Shown here: positions 47,161-55,728 of the stretch, piece by piece
Layout of the letters: each line of letters begins with the position of its first letter
Position numbering within the stretch: the first letter of the stretch is position 1
Assembly (NCBI RefSeq): GCF_009617755.1
Contig: NZ_BGZH01000003.1
Location: 493,443 to 557,442, forward strand
Reading direction: 5' to 3'
Length of the DNA: 64,000 nt
Source: Marinobacter salsuginis
GTDB lineage: Bacteria > Pseudomonadota > Gammaproteobacteria > Pseudomonadales > Oleiphilaceae
Notes under the pieces: model-generated
What the model was told of the DNA's origin: nothing
The model's database searches: none
What the model saw: only the letters and a program-made list of their open reading frames with translations
Made by a program: the position numbers and the translations under genes

Positions 47161-47783
47161 GGGCGGACCCTCATGGTTTCAAGTTCACATTCAAACAGGA
47201 ATTCAAAGGCCTCGACATGGCGCAGGCAGTCGGCCATGGTTTTACCCCAGGTATACAGGCCATGGCCGCGAATCAGATACCCGGGCTGCTCGGGGTGCTC
47301 CCGGAACCATTCCCGGGTCTGCTCCGCCAGCGCGTCGATATCCTGGGTGTTGTCAAACACCGGAACGGTCAGTACCGATTCGTGGGTATCGACTCCCGTA
47401 AACGCCTTCTGAAGCTCATAGCCCTCCAGTGTCAGCGGATGGCCAGCTTCCAGCAAGCGGCTGAGAACCGTTGCCTTCACCGAGTGCGTGTGAAGGACCG
47501 CTCCAACCTCCGGAAACACCTCGTACAACACCGTATGCAAACGGGTCTCTGCCGAGGAGCGACAATCACTCTGCACCGGGCGACCCGCCAGGTCTACGAC
47601 CATAACATCACCGGCACCCAGCTGCCCCTTGTGGCGGCCAGAAACGGTTATGGCAATGTGTTCGCCGTCTACGCGGGCGGAATAGTTGCTGCTGGTTGCC
47701 GGTGACCAGCCCTGTTGGTACAAAAAGCGGCCGGCCTCAATTATTGCTTCTGCAGCGACTGCGTATCGGGTTACATCAAACAC
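47157..47783 (-). CDS. mtnB: Methylthioribulose-1-phosphate dehydratase
   Basis: A class II aldolase-fold zinc enzyme. 208 residues: zinc ligands H98 and H100 in VLHTHSVKAT and H174 in IRGHGLYTWG; NYSARVD and VSGRHKGQLGAGDVMVVD are further family motifs. First gene of mtnB-mtnD-mtnC. The earlier and later steps (mtnP/mtnN, mtnA, mtnE) are not in the window and must lie elsewhere. Confidence 0.95.
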   Translation of the reverse strand: MFDVTRYAVAAEAIIEAGRFLYQQGWSPATSSNYSARVDGEHIAITVSGRHKGQLGAGDVMVVDLAGRPVQSDCRSSAETRLHTVLYEVFPEVGAVLHTHSVKATVLSRLLEAGHPLTLEGYELQKAFTGVDTHESVLTVPVFDNTQDIDALAEQTREWFREHPEQPGYLIRGHGLYTWGKTMADCLRHVEAFEFLFECELETMRVRP

Positions 47784-47832
47784 GAGCTCTCTCCCGGGAT
47801 TCAGAGTGCTTACAACACTCCCATGGCCGCCA

Positions 47833-48828
47833 TTATAGGGACGAAGCGGCGCCCCGCAAATGATGCCTTGCAGAGATCAGATCGGCGACAATGGAGATGG
47901 CAATTTCTGCCGGAGTCTTGCTGGGAATATCGACGCCGATGGGCGCTCGCAGTCTTCCCAGTGCAGCTTCATCGAGCCCCAGAGAGGCCAGTCGTTCCCG
48001 CCTTGCTTCCGAGGTTTTCCGGGACCCCATGGCGCCAATGTAAAAAGCATTGGAATGAAGGGCCGCCAGCAAGCCCATATCGTCTATGCGAGGATCATGA
48101 GCCAGTGCCAGGATGCCTGACCAAGCGTCGCCAAACTCTCTGGAAATCAGATCATCGGGCAGGCGGCGATCCAGAGGAATCTGATCGTAGCTCCAGCCTG
48201 AGGCAAACGTTTCCCTGGGCTCGCAAAGGGTTACAGCAAATTCCGCCGCCGTCGCAAATTCCGCAACGTAACGGGCAACCTCGCCAGCGCCAATCAACAA
48301 CAGCCGGCACTCAGGCTGCAGAACGTGGACAAGCTGCTCGCCGTCAAAGCTAACAGACTTACCAGCCCTGACCGCAGCGCGCTCCAGAGCCACAATACCA
48401 TTCAGGGGGACGCGGCGGACCACCGGTTCACGATCGCGCAAGGCGCCCGCAAGCGCGTTAACATGATCAAGGCCTGACTGTCCCTGAAGGGGCTCCACAA
48501 GAAGCCGGATCCTGCCGCCGCAAGGCAGTTGGAAATGATCCCGGTCATCATCCGTAATGCCGTAATCAACAAAGACGGGATGATCTGGCCCGTCTTCGGC
48601 CGTGCGCCGCAACAGGTCCTCCTCCAGACAACCCCCGGAAACCGAGCCGCTCCAGTGGCCGGATTCCGCAATCGCCAGCCAGGAACCAACCGGACGCGGT
48701 GAGGACCCCCAGGTCTCGACGATGGTGCACAACCACACCCTCTGCCCCGCCTGCAGCCACTCAGACATCCTGGCAATAACCATCTGACGCCCCGTGGCGA
48801 CCGAATGAGCGACGCTTGACTCAGACAT
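47833..48828 (-). CDS. XdhC/CoxI family molybdenum-cofactor insertion protein
   Basis: A 331-residue accessory protein for a molybdenum hydroxylase. The N-terminal XdhC_CoxI domain (VETWGSSPRPVGSWLAIAESG) is followed by a C-terminal Rossmann-like domain (LLLIGAGEVARYVAEFA; FYIGAMGSRKTSEARRERL). Such proteins bind molybdopterin, promote its sulfuration and hand it to the large subunit. It overlaps the downstream end of the large hydroxylase subunit gene by 8 bases, so it serves that enzyme. Confidence 0.9.
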   Translation of the reverse strand: MSESSVAHSVATGRQMVIARMSEWLQAGQRVWLCTIVETWGSSPRPVGSWLAIAESGHWSGSVSGGCLEEDLLRRTAEDGPDHPVFVDYGITDDDRDHFQLPCGGRIRLLVEPLQGQSGLDHVNALAGALRDREPVVRRVPLNGIVALERAAVRAGKSVSFDGEQLVHVLQPECRLLLIGAGEVARYVAEFATAAEFAVTLCEPRETFASGWSYDQIPLDRRLPDDLISREFGDAWSGILALAHDPRIDDMGLLAALHSNAFYIGAMGSRKTSEARRERLASLGLDEAALGRLRAPIGVDIPSKTPAEIAISIVADLISARHHLRGAASSL

Positions 48829-51025
48829 CGGCTTTCAACGGCAGGCTTCGCTGGCGTTTACCATTCAGTGCGAACAGCGCATTACCCAGGGCCGGAATGA
48901 CTGGCGGCACGCCCGGCTCACCAACACCGGTCGGCGCCTCGGCGCTATCAACAATATCCACCACCACCTCGGGTCGCTCGTACTGTCTCATCAACGGATA
49001 ATCGTGGAAGTTGCTCTGCTGCACCTCACCGTTCTGCAGGGTAATTTCCCCGTAGAGCGCTGCCGTCAGACCGAACAGAATGCCACCCTCGATCTGGTCC
49101 TCCACGATTCGTGGATTCACGACCTGGCCGCAGTCCACCGAACAGGTGACCTTGTAGACCCGAACCGTGCCATTCTCGATTCCGGCTTCCACCACCTGCG
49201 CCACATAGGTGCCAAAACTACGGAATAATGCAAGGCCCCGGGCCCGGCCTTCTGGCAAAGTGGACTGCCAATTGGCAAGGCGGGCAACCCGATCAAGCAC
49301 TTCCAGGTGCCGTGGCTCATGGGAAATCAGCCGACGACGAAACTGGTATGGATCTTCTCCGGCCTCGTGGGCCAGTTCGTCCATAAAGGTCTCAACCGCA
49401 AAGCCGTTGTGGGAATAGCCCACGGACCGCCACCAGCTAATGGGAATGCCGGGGTCGGTGTGGGTATGGCGAATATCAATATTGGCCACCCGGTAGGGGT
49501 ACTCAATAGCCCCCTCGATCGCGGAGATATCTTTGGGAGTGGCAATGCCCTCGGCCATCAGACCGACGGAGCCAAGAGTGTCGTACATGAACTTCGGCGC
49601 CCAGGGATACTGGGCAGGCGCCGCGTTGCGAACATACCAGTCCAGGATCTGCGGTCCAACGATCTGGTGATGCCAGCCCGTCAGCTCGCCACCAGACAGA
49701 CTGGCTTTCATGCGGTGGAGCATCGCCGGACGATAGAGGTCATGGCGGGTGTCTTCTTCCCGGGACCAGATAACTTTAACCGGCCGCCGGATGCGATAGG
49801 CCACGGCCGCCGCTTCCTCTATGTAGTCCTGGGTCAGCCGACGGCCAAAGCCGCCGCCGAGAAAGGTGGTATTGATGGTGACATCGTCGGGCCCGAGATC
49901 GGTTACCCTGGCCGCCGCGATCCGTCCAAGGTCCGGCGCCTGGGTGGGCGCCCACACGTCCATCCGGTTTTCGCGATACCAGGCCGTGGCGTTCATGGGC
50001 TCTAAAGTAGCATGGGCGAGGTAGGGCTGGGCGTACTCGGCTTCCACTACTCGGTCACCCTCCTCCACAGCGCTGGCAAAACTGCCTTCACTGCGCTCGG
50101 ACTCCCCGGGGTCCTCATCAGCGGCAGAGCGATAGGAATCAAACACATCCTTCGTGGACAAAGACACGGCATCCGAGAAATCCCAGTCTATCCGGAGCGC
50201 GTCCTGGGCTTTCCGGGCCCGCCAGTACTTGTCGGCAACGACGGCAACGCCGCGCTCGATCTCGAAAACGTCGAGCACTCCCGCCATTGCCCGGACCTGA
50301 TCGCCGTTAAAGCCCAGTAGCCTGCCTCCGCGCCTGGGCGACCTGGTCACCACCCCATAAACCATGTCCGGAAGTTCCACATCAATCCCATACACCGCGG
50401 TTCCCGTCGACTTGGCCCGGGCATCCAGCTTGCCCCTTTCCCTGCCGATGTACTTCCATTCGCTTCGTGGTTTCAGGGCAATGTCACCCCGAACCACTTC
50501 TTTGGCAGCCAGCTCGACCAACCTGCCATAGGCCAAGGAATCGATACCGTTCGGGTGCACCACCCGCCCTTCACTGGCCCGGCAATCGCTAGCTTCAACG
50601 TTCCAGACCCGAGCCGCGGCCATAACCAGCATCTGCCGGGCTTCAGCCCCCGCCATTCGCAAGGGCTCCCAACTGGTTGCAACACTGGTGCTACCGCCGG
50701 TGAGCTGAAGTTTGTACAAAGGATTTCGATACTCGGGTGCCACCGGGGCGAAGCGGGGTTTAATCTGCTCTGGCTGGATTTCCAGCTCCTCGGCAATAAG
50801 CGTCGTCAACCCGGTGTAGGTCCCCTGACCCATTTCTACCCGGGCCAGGGTGAAGAAAACTTCGTCATCAGTGGTCAGTTCGAGCCAGGCATCGGGCCGC
50901 CACTCACCGGTATCCGGCTCGTAGCCGGTCTGGATTCCGGCACAGCCCGGCAACGTCAGTGAAACCACCAGACTGCCGGAGGCACCGGCACTGACCTTGA
51001 GGAAATTCCGTCGGTTCATCGCCAT
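48821..51025 (-). CDS. Molybdopterin-binding large subunit of an IorB-like aldehyde/isoquinoline oxidoreductase
   Basis: A 734-residue xanthine-dehydrogenase-family subunit. It begins with a twin-arginine signal (RRNFLK at residues 5-10, then a hydrophobic stretch to LTLPGC, Cys about 28), so it is likely exported folded by Tat and may be lipid-anchored. Marks: FTLARVEMGQGTYTGLTTLIAEEL, TFLGGGFGRRLTQDYIEEAA (molybdopterin contact), and GEPGVPPVIPALGNALF with the catalytic Glu near the end. The substrate is unknown; isoquinoline or aldehyde types are the closest. It starts 1 base after the iron-sulfur subunit gene. Confidence 0.88.
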   Translation of the reverse strand: MAMNRRNFLKVSAGASGSLVVSLTLPGCAGIQTGYEPDTGEWRPDAWLELTTDDEVFFTLARVEMGQGTYTGLTTLIAEELEIQPEQIKPRFAPVAPEYRNPLYKLQLTGGSTSVATSWEPLRMAGAEARQMLVMAAARVWNVEASDCRASEGRVVHPNGIDSLAYGRLVELAAKEVVRGDIALKPRSEWKYIGRERGKLDARAKSTGTAVYGIDVELPDMVYGVVTRSPRRGGRLLGFNGDQVRAMAGVLDVFEIERGVAVVADKYWRARKAQDALRIDWDFSDAVSLSTKDVFDSYRSAADEDPGESERSEGSFASAVEEGDRVVEAEYAQPYLAHATLEPMNATAWYRENRMDVWAPTQAPDLGRIAAARVTDLGPDDVTINTTFLGGGFGRRLTQDYIEEAAAVAYRIRRPVKVIWSREEDTRHDLYRPAMLHRMKASLSGGELTGWHHQIVGPQILDWYVRNAAPAQYPWAPKFMYDTLGSVGLMAEGIATPKDISAIEGAIEYPYRVANIDIRHTHTDPGIPISWWRSVGYSHNGFAVETFMDELAHEAGEDPYQFRRRLISHEPRHLEVLDRVARLANWQSTLPEGRARGLALFRSFGTYVAQVVEAGIENGTVRVYKVTCSVDCGQVVNPRIVEDQIEGGILFGLTAALYGEITLQNGEVQQSNFHDYPLMRQYERPEVVVDIVDSAEAPTGVGEPGVPPVIPALGNALFALNGKRQRSLPLKADV

Positions 51026-51026
51026 G

Positions 51027-51515
51027 TTACGCGCCCCCTTTCTGAGAGCCGCCTGAAGACTCAGAGCCAGCGACGGATTCTACGGCTGCAATAATCCGCG
51101 AGTAGGTCCCGCATCGGCAAAGGTTACCCGTCATGGCGGCGACGATTTCGTCCCGTGAGGGGGTGGAGTTGTTCGCCAGCAAGTGAGCTGCACTCATAAT
51201 CTGGCCGGACTGGCAGTAACCGCACTGGGGAACACCGTGTTCTATCCAGGCCTCCTGAAGGGCATGAAGCCGATCGCCATCAGTCAGCCCTTCGATCGTG
51301 ACGACCTCGCCGCCGGCGGCCATTTCAACGGGCGTGGAACAGGAGCGTACAGGCTGCCCGTTCAGGTGCACCGTGCACGCGCCGCAAAGGCCGGCACCGC
51401 AACCGAATTTAGTGCCCTTGAGCCCCAGCTCATCACGCAATACCCACAAAAGCGGCGTATCGCCCTCAATGTTCAGCGACCGCTCGTCGCCGTTAACTGT
51501 CAGGCTCACGGCCAT
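51027..51515 (-). CDS. (2Fe-2S) subunit of the IorA-like molybdenum hydroxylase
   Basis: A 162-residue small subunit with two 2Fe-2S clusters: plant-type C39, C44, C47, C59 ([14 protein letters not shown]), and C98, C101, C133, C135 ([18 protein letters not shown]). It carries no signal peptide and would be co-exported with the large subunit. Upstream AAAGGAGAG is a strong ribosome binding site. No cytochrome c partner gene stands next to it, so the electron acceptor is unclear. Confidence 0.92.
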   Translation of the reverse strand: MAVSLTVNGDERSLNIEGDTPLLWVLRDELGLKGTKFGCGAGLCGACTVHLNGQPVRSCSTPVEMAAGGEVVTIEGLTDGDRLHALQEAWIEHGVPQCGYCQSGQIMSAAHLLANNSTPSRDEIVAAMTGNLCRCGTYSRIIAAVESVAGSESSGGSQKGGA

Positions 51516-51594
51516 CCCAACTCTCTCCTTTGTATTTCCGGTCCTGTTGCCCGGTTTTATTGTTGTGCCCGAGGCTGCGGCAGATGCTCAGGGT

Positions 51595-51786
51595 CTATTT
51601 GACGATTTCCTCGCCATCCTTGTTAACCCAGATCTTGCGTTCACCAGATTCCATCTTGCCGTTGGAGTTCCAGACTTCGCGATCCGTGGTGGCTTCTTCA
51701 ACTTTACCGTTGTCGTTCCAGATCACTCGATCCTTGCAACCCGCCAGCGCCAGCATGGCCAATACAGCTACTGCAACTTTTTTCAC
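51595..51786 (-). CDS. Small repeat lipoprotein, 63 aa
   Basis: A tiny lipoprotein: signal MKKVAVAVLAMLALAGC with C17, then three repeats of a W-N-x-x-G motif (VIWNDNGKVE, EVWNSNGKME, KIWVNKDGEE). Start is GTG at 51786, supported by GGAGG (51799-51795) 8 bases before it. I do not recognise a family; the repeat could form a short beta-hairpin stack. It ends with an upstream-facing 79-base gap to the hydroxylase genes and may be independently expressed. Confidence 0.7.
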   Translation of the reverse strand: MKKVAVAVLAMLALAGCKDRVIWNDNGKVEEATTDREVWNSNGKMESGERKIWVNKDGEEIVK

Positions 51787-51803
51787 GACGATAACCTCCG
51801 CTC

Positions 51804-51819
51804 AGCCGCCATGGCGGCT
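51804..51819. repeat. 16-bp perfect palindrome before the small lipoprotein gene
   Basis: AGCCGCCATGGCGGCT reads the same on both strands and lies just upstream of the ribosome binding site. It could be an operator or a tight hairpin in the leader. No binding protein is suggested. Confidence 0.4.
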
Positions 51820-51849
51820 CTGATTTAAGGGTGTCTGGGATCGGAGCCG

Positions 51850-52431
51850 CTAACGGCTTCCGTGGATTTCACGATTATGCTGCTTGTCCCGGTCACTTTT
51901 TCGCACCATGACATAAACCGCACCGGTACCACCATGGTGTTTTTGGGCCGAATGAAACGCCAGGACATCGTCCAGCTCCGGTAGCCACTTGGCGAGGTAG
52001 CTCTTGAGTTGGGCAATTCCATCGGGATTGCGCTCGCCCTTGCCATGCAGAATGATGACCGAACGCAATCCGTAGCGGACACAATCGCCAATAAACCTGA
52101 AAACTTCACGCCGGGACTGCTCAACGGTCATCCGGTGCAGATCGAGGCGCGCCTCGATCGGATACTGCCCGAGCCTGAGCTTGCGGAACACGCCGTGCTG
52201 AACGCCCGGCCGCTGCCAGCTCAATACATCGTGAGCCGTGAGCGGTTCCACCATGTCGGATGTCAACGGGTTGGTATCCCGCAACGGTTTCTCCACGGCC
52301 GCCCTCTGACGTTCCAGATGGCCGGGCGTCAGTTCGCGGGGCGTTGTCACCTCCGCCCGGTTGGGCTTACGGATACGCCGGACGTCTTTCATTTCCTCTA
52401 GGAAGCTGAGGCGCTCTTCTTTGGTTGTCAT
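51850..52431 (-). CDS. Smr domain protein (MutS2 C-terminal-like, SmrA type)
   Basis: A 193-residue protein: a basic N-terminal region (about 1-90) and a C-terminal Smr domain with LDLHRMTVEQSRREVFRFI and the IILHGKGERN signature. Smr domains cut or bind branched DNA or RNA; some cleave mRNA at stalled ribosomes. No specific role can be fixed for this member. It lies 63 bases upstream of the small lipoprotein gene on the same strand and is divergent from the DUF294 gene. Confidence 0.9.
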   Translation of the reverse strand: MTTKEERLSFLEEMKDVRRIRKPNRAEVTTPRELTPGHLERQRAAVEKPLRDTNPLTSDMVEPLTAHDVLSWQRPGVQHGVFRKLRLGQYPIEARLDLHRMTVEQSRREVFRFIGDCVRYGLRSVIILHGKGERNPDGIAQLKSYLAKWLPELDDVLAFHSAQKHHGGTGAVYVMVRKSDRDKQHNREIHGSR

Positions 52432-52601
52432 GGCATTACAGTTAATAACCAGTTTCAGATACTGACTTTACCACCCGGGTCAGTGGCCTTAAAGAAAACT
52501 GATCTATGTCAGGCTTCCTGCGACCAAAATCGTAAGGCGACGAACGCTTTGGCTACACTACACTTCAGACGGACAATAATAACCAGCGAGTGACGACGGA
52601 C

Positions 52602-54521
52602 ATGGCCTCAGCGAACCCGGAAAATGATCGCCCCCAGAACATCCGAGCAATAATGACGTTTCTGCGGGAACATGCGCCCTTTTCCAGCATGGATGATGCG
52701 CATCTGGCGCATTTCGCCGAGAATGCCTCCATTCAGTTTTACGCCGATGGCGACGTTGTCCTCTCTCCGGACCATGACGTCGTAAAACGATTCTACGTAG
52801 TCAAACAAGGGCGGATTCGTGGCGAGCGCCACAACGATAAGGAAGACCGCACCGAAACGACCTTCGAAATCAGCCAGGGTGAGTGTTTTCCTCTGGCCGC
52901 CATGATCGGCGAGCGGCCAACCAGAACCCTGCACCGGGCGTCGGGCGATACCTTCTGCCTCAGTATCGGGCAGGCGGCCTTCGTTACCCTGTTTTCGGAA
53001 AGTGAACCCTTTAGGGATTTCTGCCTGCGAGGCGTCAGCAGCCTGCTTGATCAGGTGAACCGGCGCATCCAGTCGAGCGCCATGGCTTCGATGGGGTCCA
53101 GTACCTCGCTCGACACCCCGCTGGAACGTTATGCATTGCGAAATCCCATTGTGTGCTCGCCGGACCTTCCGGTGCGCAAGGCCGTGGCGCGTATGCACGA
53201 GAACAATGTCGGCAGCATTATCATTACCGATGAAAACCGCATCCCGACCGGCATTTTCACACTACGGGACCTTCGGACCATGATCGCCGAGGGCACAGGC
53301 CCGCTGGACACACCCATCCAACAGGTCATGACCAAGGATCCCTGCTGCCTGCCCTCCCATGCGGATGCATTCGAAGCCGCCATGCTGATGGCGGAGCACC
53401 ATTTTGCCCATTTGTGCGTCATCGACGACGACCACAAGCTGATTGGCGTAGTTTCGGAACGGGACCTGTTCTCCCTGCAGCGGGTGGATCTGGTTAACCT
53501 TGCTCGCACCATCGGCACCGCCACCCACCTTCGTACCCTGGTGAGCCTGCGAGCGGACGTCTCCCGCCTGGTGGATGCCATGCTTGCCCACGGCGCTGAC
53601 TCCGGGCAAGTGGTCAAGATCATCACCACACTCAACGATGTAACTGTCCGCCGGGTCCTGGAACTTAACATCAAGAAACACGACCCCGGCATTCCCTTTA
53701 CCTGGCTGACATTCGGCAGCGAGGGTCGACAGGAGCAGACTCTGTTGACGGACCAGGACAATGGCATCCTGTTCCAGACGCCCGAAGGCATGACCGAAGA
53801 ACAGGTCCGGGAAAAGCTGCTGCCGTTTGCCCGGAGGGTTAACGACGAACTGGCCGAGTGCGGCTTCACCCTGTGCAAAGGCAACATCATGGCCAGCAAT
53901 CCGAAACTGTGTCTGAGCGACAGGGAATGGGACGACTGGTTTATCCGCTTTATTGACGCATCCACGCCCCAAAACCTGGTTTATTCCTCGATTTTCCTGG
54001 ATATGAGAGCCATCTATGGGCCGACAGAGCCTCTGGATGCCCTTCTGGATAAAGTTCTTGCACGGATCCGGAAAAACGCCCTGTTCCAGAAAATGCTTGC
54101 CGGCAACGCCTTCCAGCGCAAGCCACCGCTGACCATGTTCCGCAACTTCCGCTACCTGTCGGATGAAGGCAACAAGCATTCACTGGACCTTAAACGCCAG
54201 GGCCTGGCGCCATTTGTTGAAGCTGTTCGGGTCTTTGCCCTGGCGAATGGCGTTGAGACGGCAAACACCCTGGAACGAATGGATGAACTGGCCAAAAAAG
54301 GCATCTTCGACCCGAAAGATGCCAACGCCTGGAAAGAAGCCTATAGCCTGATCCAGGCGATCCGGATGCGGGCGCACCAGGAAATGCTGGCAAAGGACCA
54401 GGAGCTGACCAACTATATTGATCCCGACGATCTGAACCCGCTCGACCGCCGGATCCTGCGGGAATCCTTCAGGCAGGCTCAGCGGTTGCAGCAGAAGCTC
54501 GAAGTGACCTACCAACTCTGA
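52602..54521 (+). CDS. cNMP-binding / CBS / DUF294 nucleotidyltransferase-like protein
   Basis: About 639 residues with a clear domain order: cyclic-nucleotide-binding fold (about 10-130; FYVVKQGRIRGER), a CBS pair (about 170-300; VRKAVARMHENNVGSIIITDENRIPTGIFTLRDL), a DUF294 nucleotidyltransferase-like core with GSEGR at about 372 (FGSEGRQEQTLLTDQDN), and a helical DUF294_C tail. Family members are proposed sensors of nucleotide signals; none is proven for this one. ATG 52602 is taken; a GTG at 52590 is a possible alternative. Followed 16 bases later by an exonuclease gene; both precede an acetate-type symporter, a common gene order. Confidence 0.88.
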   Translation: MASANPENDRPQNIRAIMTFLREHAPFSSMDDAHLAHFAENASIQFYADGDVVLSPDHDVVKRFYVVKQGRIRGERHNDKEDRTETTFEISQGECFPLAAMIGERPTRTLHRASGDTFCLSIGQAAFVTLFSESEPFRDFCLRGVSSLLDQVNRRIQSSAMASMGSSTSLDTPLERYALRNPIVCSPDLPVRKAVARMHENNVGSIIITDENRIPTGIFTLRDLRTMIAEGTGPLDTPIQQVMTKDPCCLPSHADAFEAAMLMAEHHFAHLCVIDDDHKLIGVVSERDLFSLQRVDLVNLARTIGTATHLRTLVSLRADVSRLVDAMLAHGADSGQVVKIITTLNDVTVRRVLELNIKKHDPGIPFTWLTFGSEGRQEQTLLTDQDNGILFQTPEGMTEEQVREKLLPFARRVNDELAECGFTLCKGNIMASNPKLCLSDREWDDWFIRFIDASTPQNLVYSSIFLDMRAIYGPTEPLDALLDKVLARIRKNALFQKMLAGNAFQRKPPLTMFRNFRYLSDEGNKHSLDLKRQGLAPFVEAVRVFALANGVETANTLERMDELAKKGIFDPKDANAWKEAYSLIQAIRMRAHQEMLAKDQELTNYIDPDDLNPLDRRILRESFRQAQRLQQKLEVTYQL

Positions 54522-54537
54522 CCTTCAGGCGCGAGAC

Positions 54538-55245
54538 ATGCTGGAACAAATCAAACAATGGATTGAGCATCGGCGGGGCGGGAAGATCGGCAGCCACGAT
54601 CCTGGCAATCTGCCCCACGCGAAAACACCGGGAGAACAGCTCCTCACGGATTGCCGTCTGATTGTGCTCGATCTGGAAACCACGGGGCTGAATGCCGCCA
54701 AGGATGAAGTCATTGCTATCGGAGCGGTTGCTATCAGGGGCGGCATCATCCACCTCGGCGACCAGTTCGACCTGATTCTGAGGCGGCCAGAGCTCGACAT
54801 CAGGGAAACGGTGCTTATTCACGGAATCGGGCCGGAAGCACTGACCCAGGGGCACGAAATCGAGGACGCCCTGCTTTACCTTCTAGAGTGGATGAATGGC
54901 GACCCGATTCTGGCCTACCACTCGGCGTTCGACCAGAAATTCCTGGAGAAGACATTGAAGGCTCAGCTGGGATACACCCAGCCCCACACCTGGATGGATG
55001 TCGCGGACTTGATGCCTGCGTTTTTTCCCAACACGAAAACCGGGGGCAAGGGGCTCGACAATTGGGCGGATTATTTCGGCCTTGAAGTCAGCGAACGACA
55101 CCATGCTGCCTCGGACGCTCTTGCCACCGCCGAGCTCACCCTGATAGCCCTGAATAAGGCCCGCACCGAGGGCGTAAAAACCCTGAAGGGATTGCACGAC
55201 AAGCTTCATTACCATCGGCGTTTGCAAAACATGCATCGTTACTGA
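54538..55245 (+). CDS. DnaQ-family 3'-5' exonuclease
   Basis: A 235-residue DEDDh exonuclease. ExoI motif VLDLETTGLN with D45 and E47, ExoII YHSAFDQKFLE, and ExoIII HHAASDALATAEL. It resembles the epsilon subunit but lacks its C-terminal alpha-binding tail and has an N-terminal basic helix. Its usual neighbour is the DUF294 protein, so the pair may act together, but no joint function is known. The gap after it (55246-55458) contains no gene; no strong promoter motif is visible there. Confidence 0.88.
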   Translation: MLEQIKQWIEHRRGGKIGSHDPGNLPHAKTPGEQLLTDCRLIVLDLETTGLNAAKDEVIAIGAVAIRGGIIHLGDQFDLILRRPELDIRETVLIHGIGPEALTQGHEIEDALLYLLEWMNGDPILAYHSAFDQKFLEKTLKAQLGYTQPHTWMDVADLMPAFFPNTKTGGKGLDNWADYFGLEVSERHHAASDALATAELTLIALNKARTEGVKTLKGLHDKLHYHRRLQNMHRY

Positions 55246-55458
55246 ATGGATGCTGGCCCAGACGTCTCGAAAATAGACGGACGTCACGCCAAATTACTGA
55301 GAATTAGACCTTTTGCCAATATCTATAAATCGCTTGACCAGTAAAGTCAGTAGGGACAACTAGTCGGAGAAGTACTTATATGAATAATAAATTCTCTAAC
55401 CGAAGTGCCTCACCAAAAACCCACCCAACCTCCACAACAACAACACAGGAGTGATCCT

Positions 55459-55722
55459 ATGTCAGGTCATAGCTACGACGCTGAAGCCTACTGGAAGGCG
55501 AATCTACGCCTGATATTCGGGAGCCTGATCGTCTGGGCCCTGGTATCTTACGGCTTTGCAATTCTGCTCCGTCCAATGCTCGCGGGCATTCCGATTGGTG
55601 GTACCGATCTGGGCTTCTGGTTCGCCCAGCAAGGTTCCATCCTCACGTTCATCGCTCTGATCTTCCACTACGCGTGGCGCATGAACAAGATCGATGAAAA
55701 ATTCGGCGTGCACGAGGAGTAA
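55459..55722 (+). CDS. DUF4212 small subunit of a Na+/solute symporter
   Basis: An 87-residue protein with two membrane helices (about 18-38 and 50-70) and a charged C-terminus. It matches the DUF4212 family, regularly found directly upstream of a VC_2705-type sodium:solute symporter and proposed to be its small subunit. GGAGT lies 6 to 8 bases before the ATG. The symporter starts 6 bases later, so the pair is co-translated. Confidence 0.87.
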   Translation: MSGHSYDAEAYWKANLRLIFGSLIVWALVSYGFAILLRPMLAGIPIGGTDLGFWFAQQGSILTFIALIFHYAWRMNKIDEKFGVHEE

Positions 55723-55728
55723 GAACGA

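Noticed and set aside
55246..55458. Sigma-54 or CRP-type promoter before the DUF4212-symporter pair
   Set aside because: No convincing TGGC-N8-TTGC or TGTGA-N6-TCACA match; only a weak TGAC-N7-GTCA pair near 55340, which could be chance.
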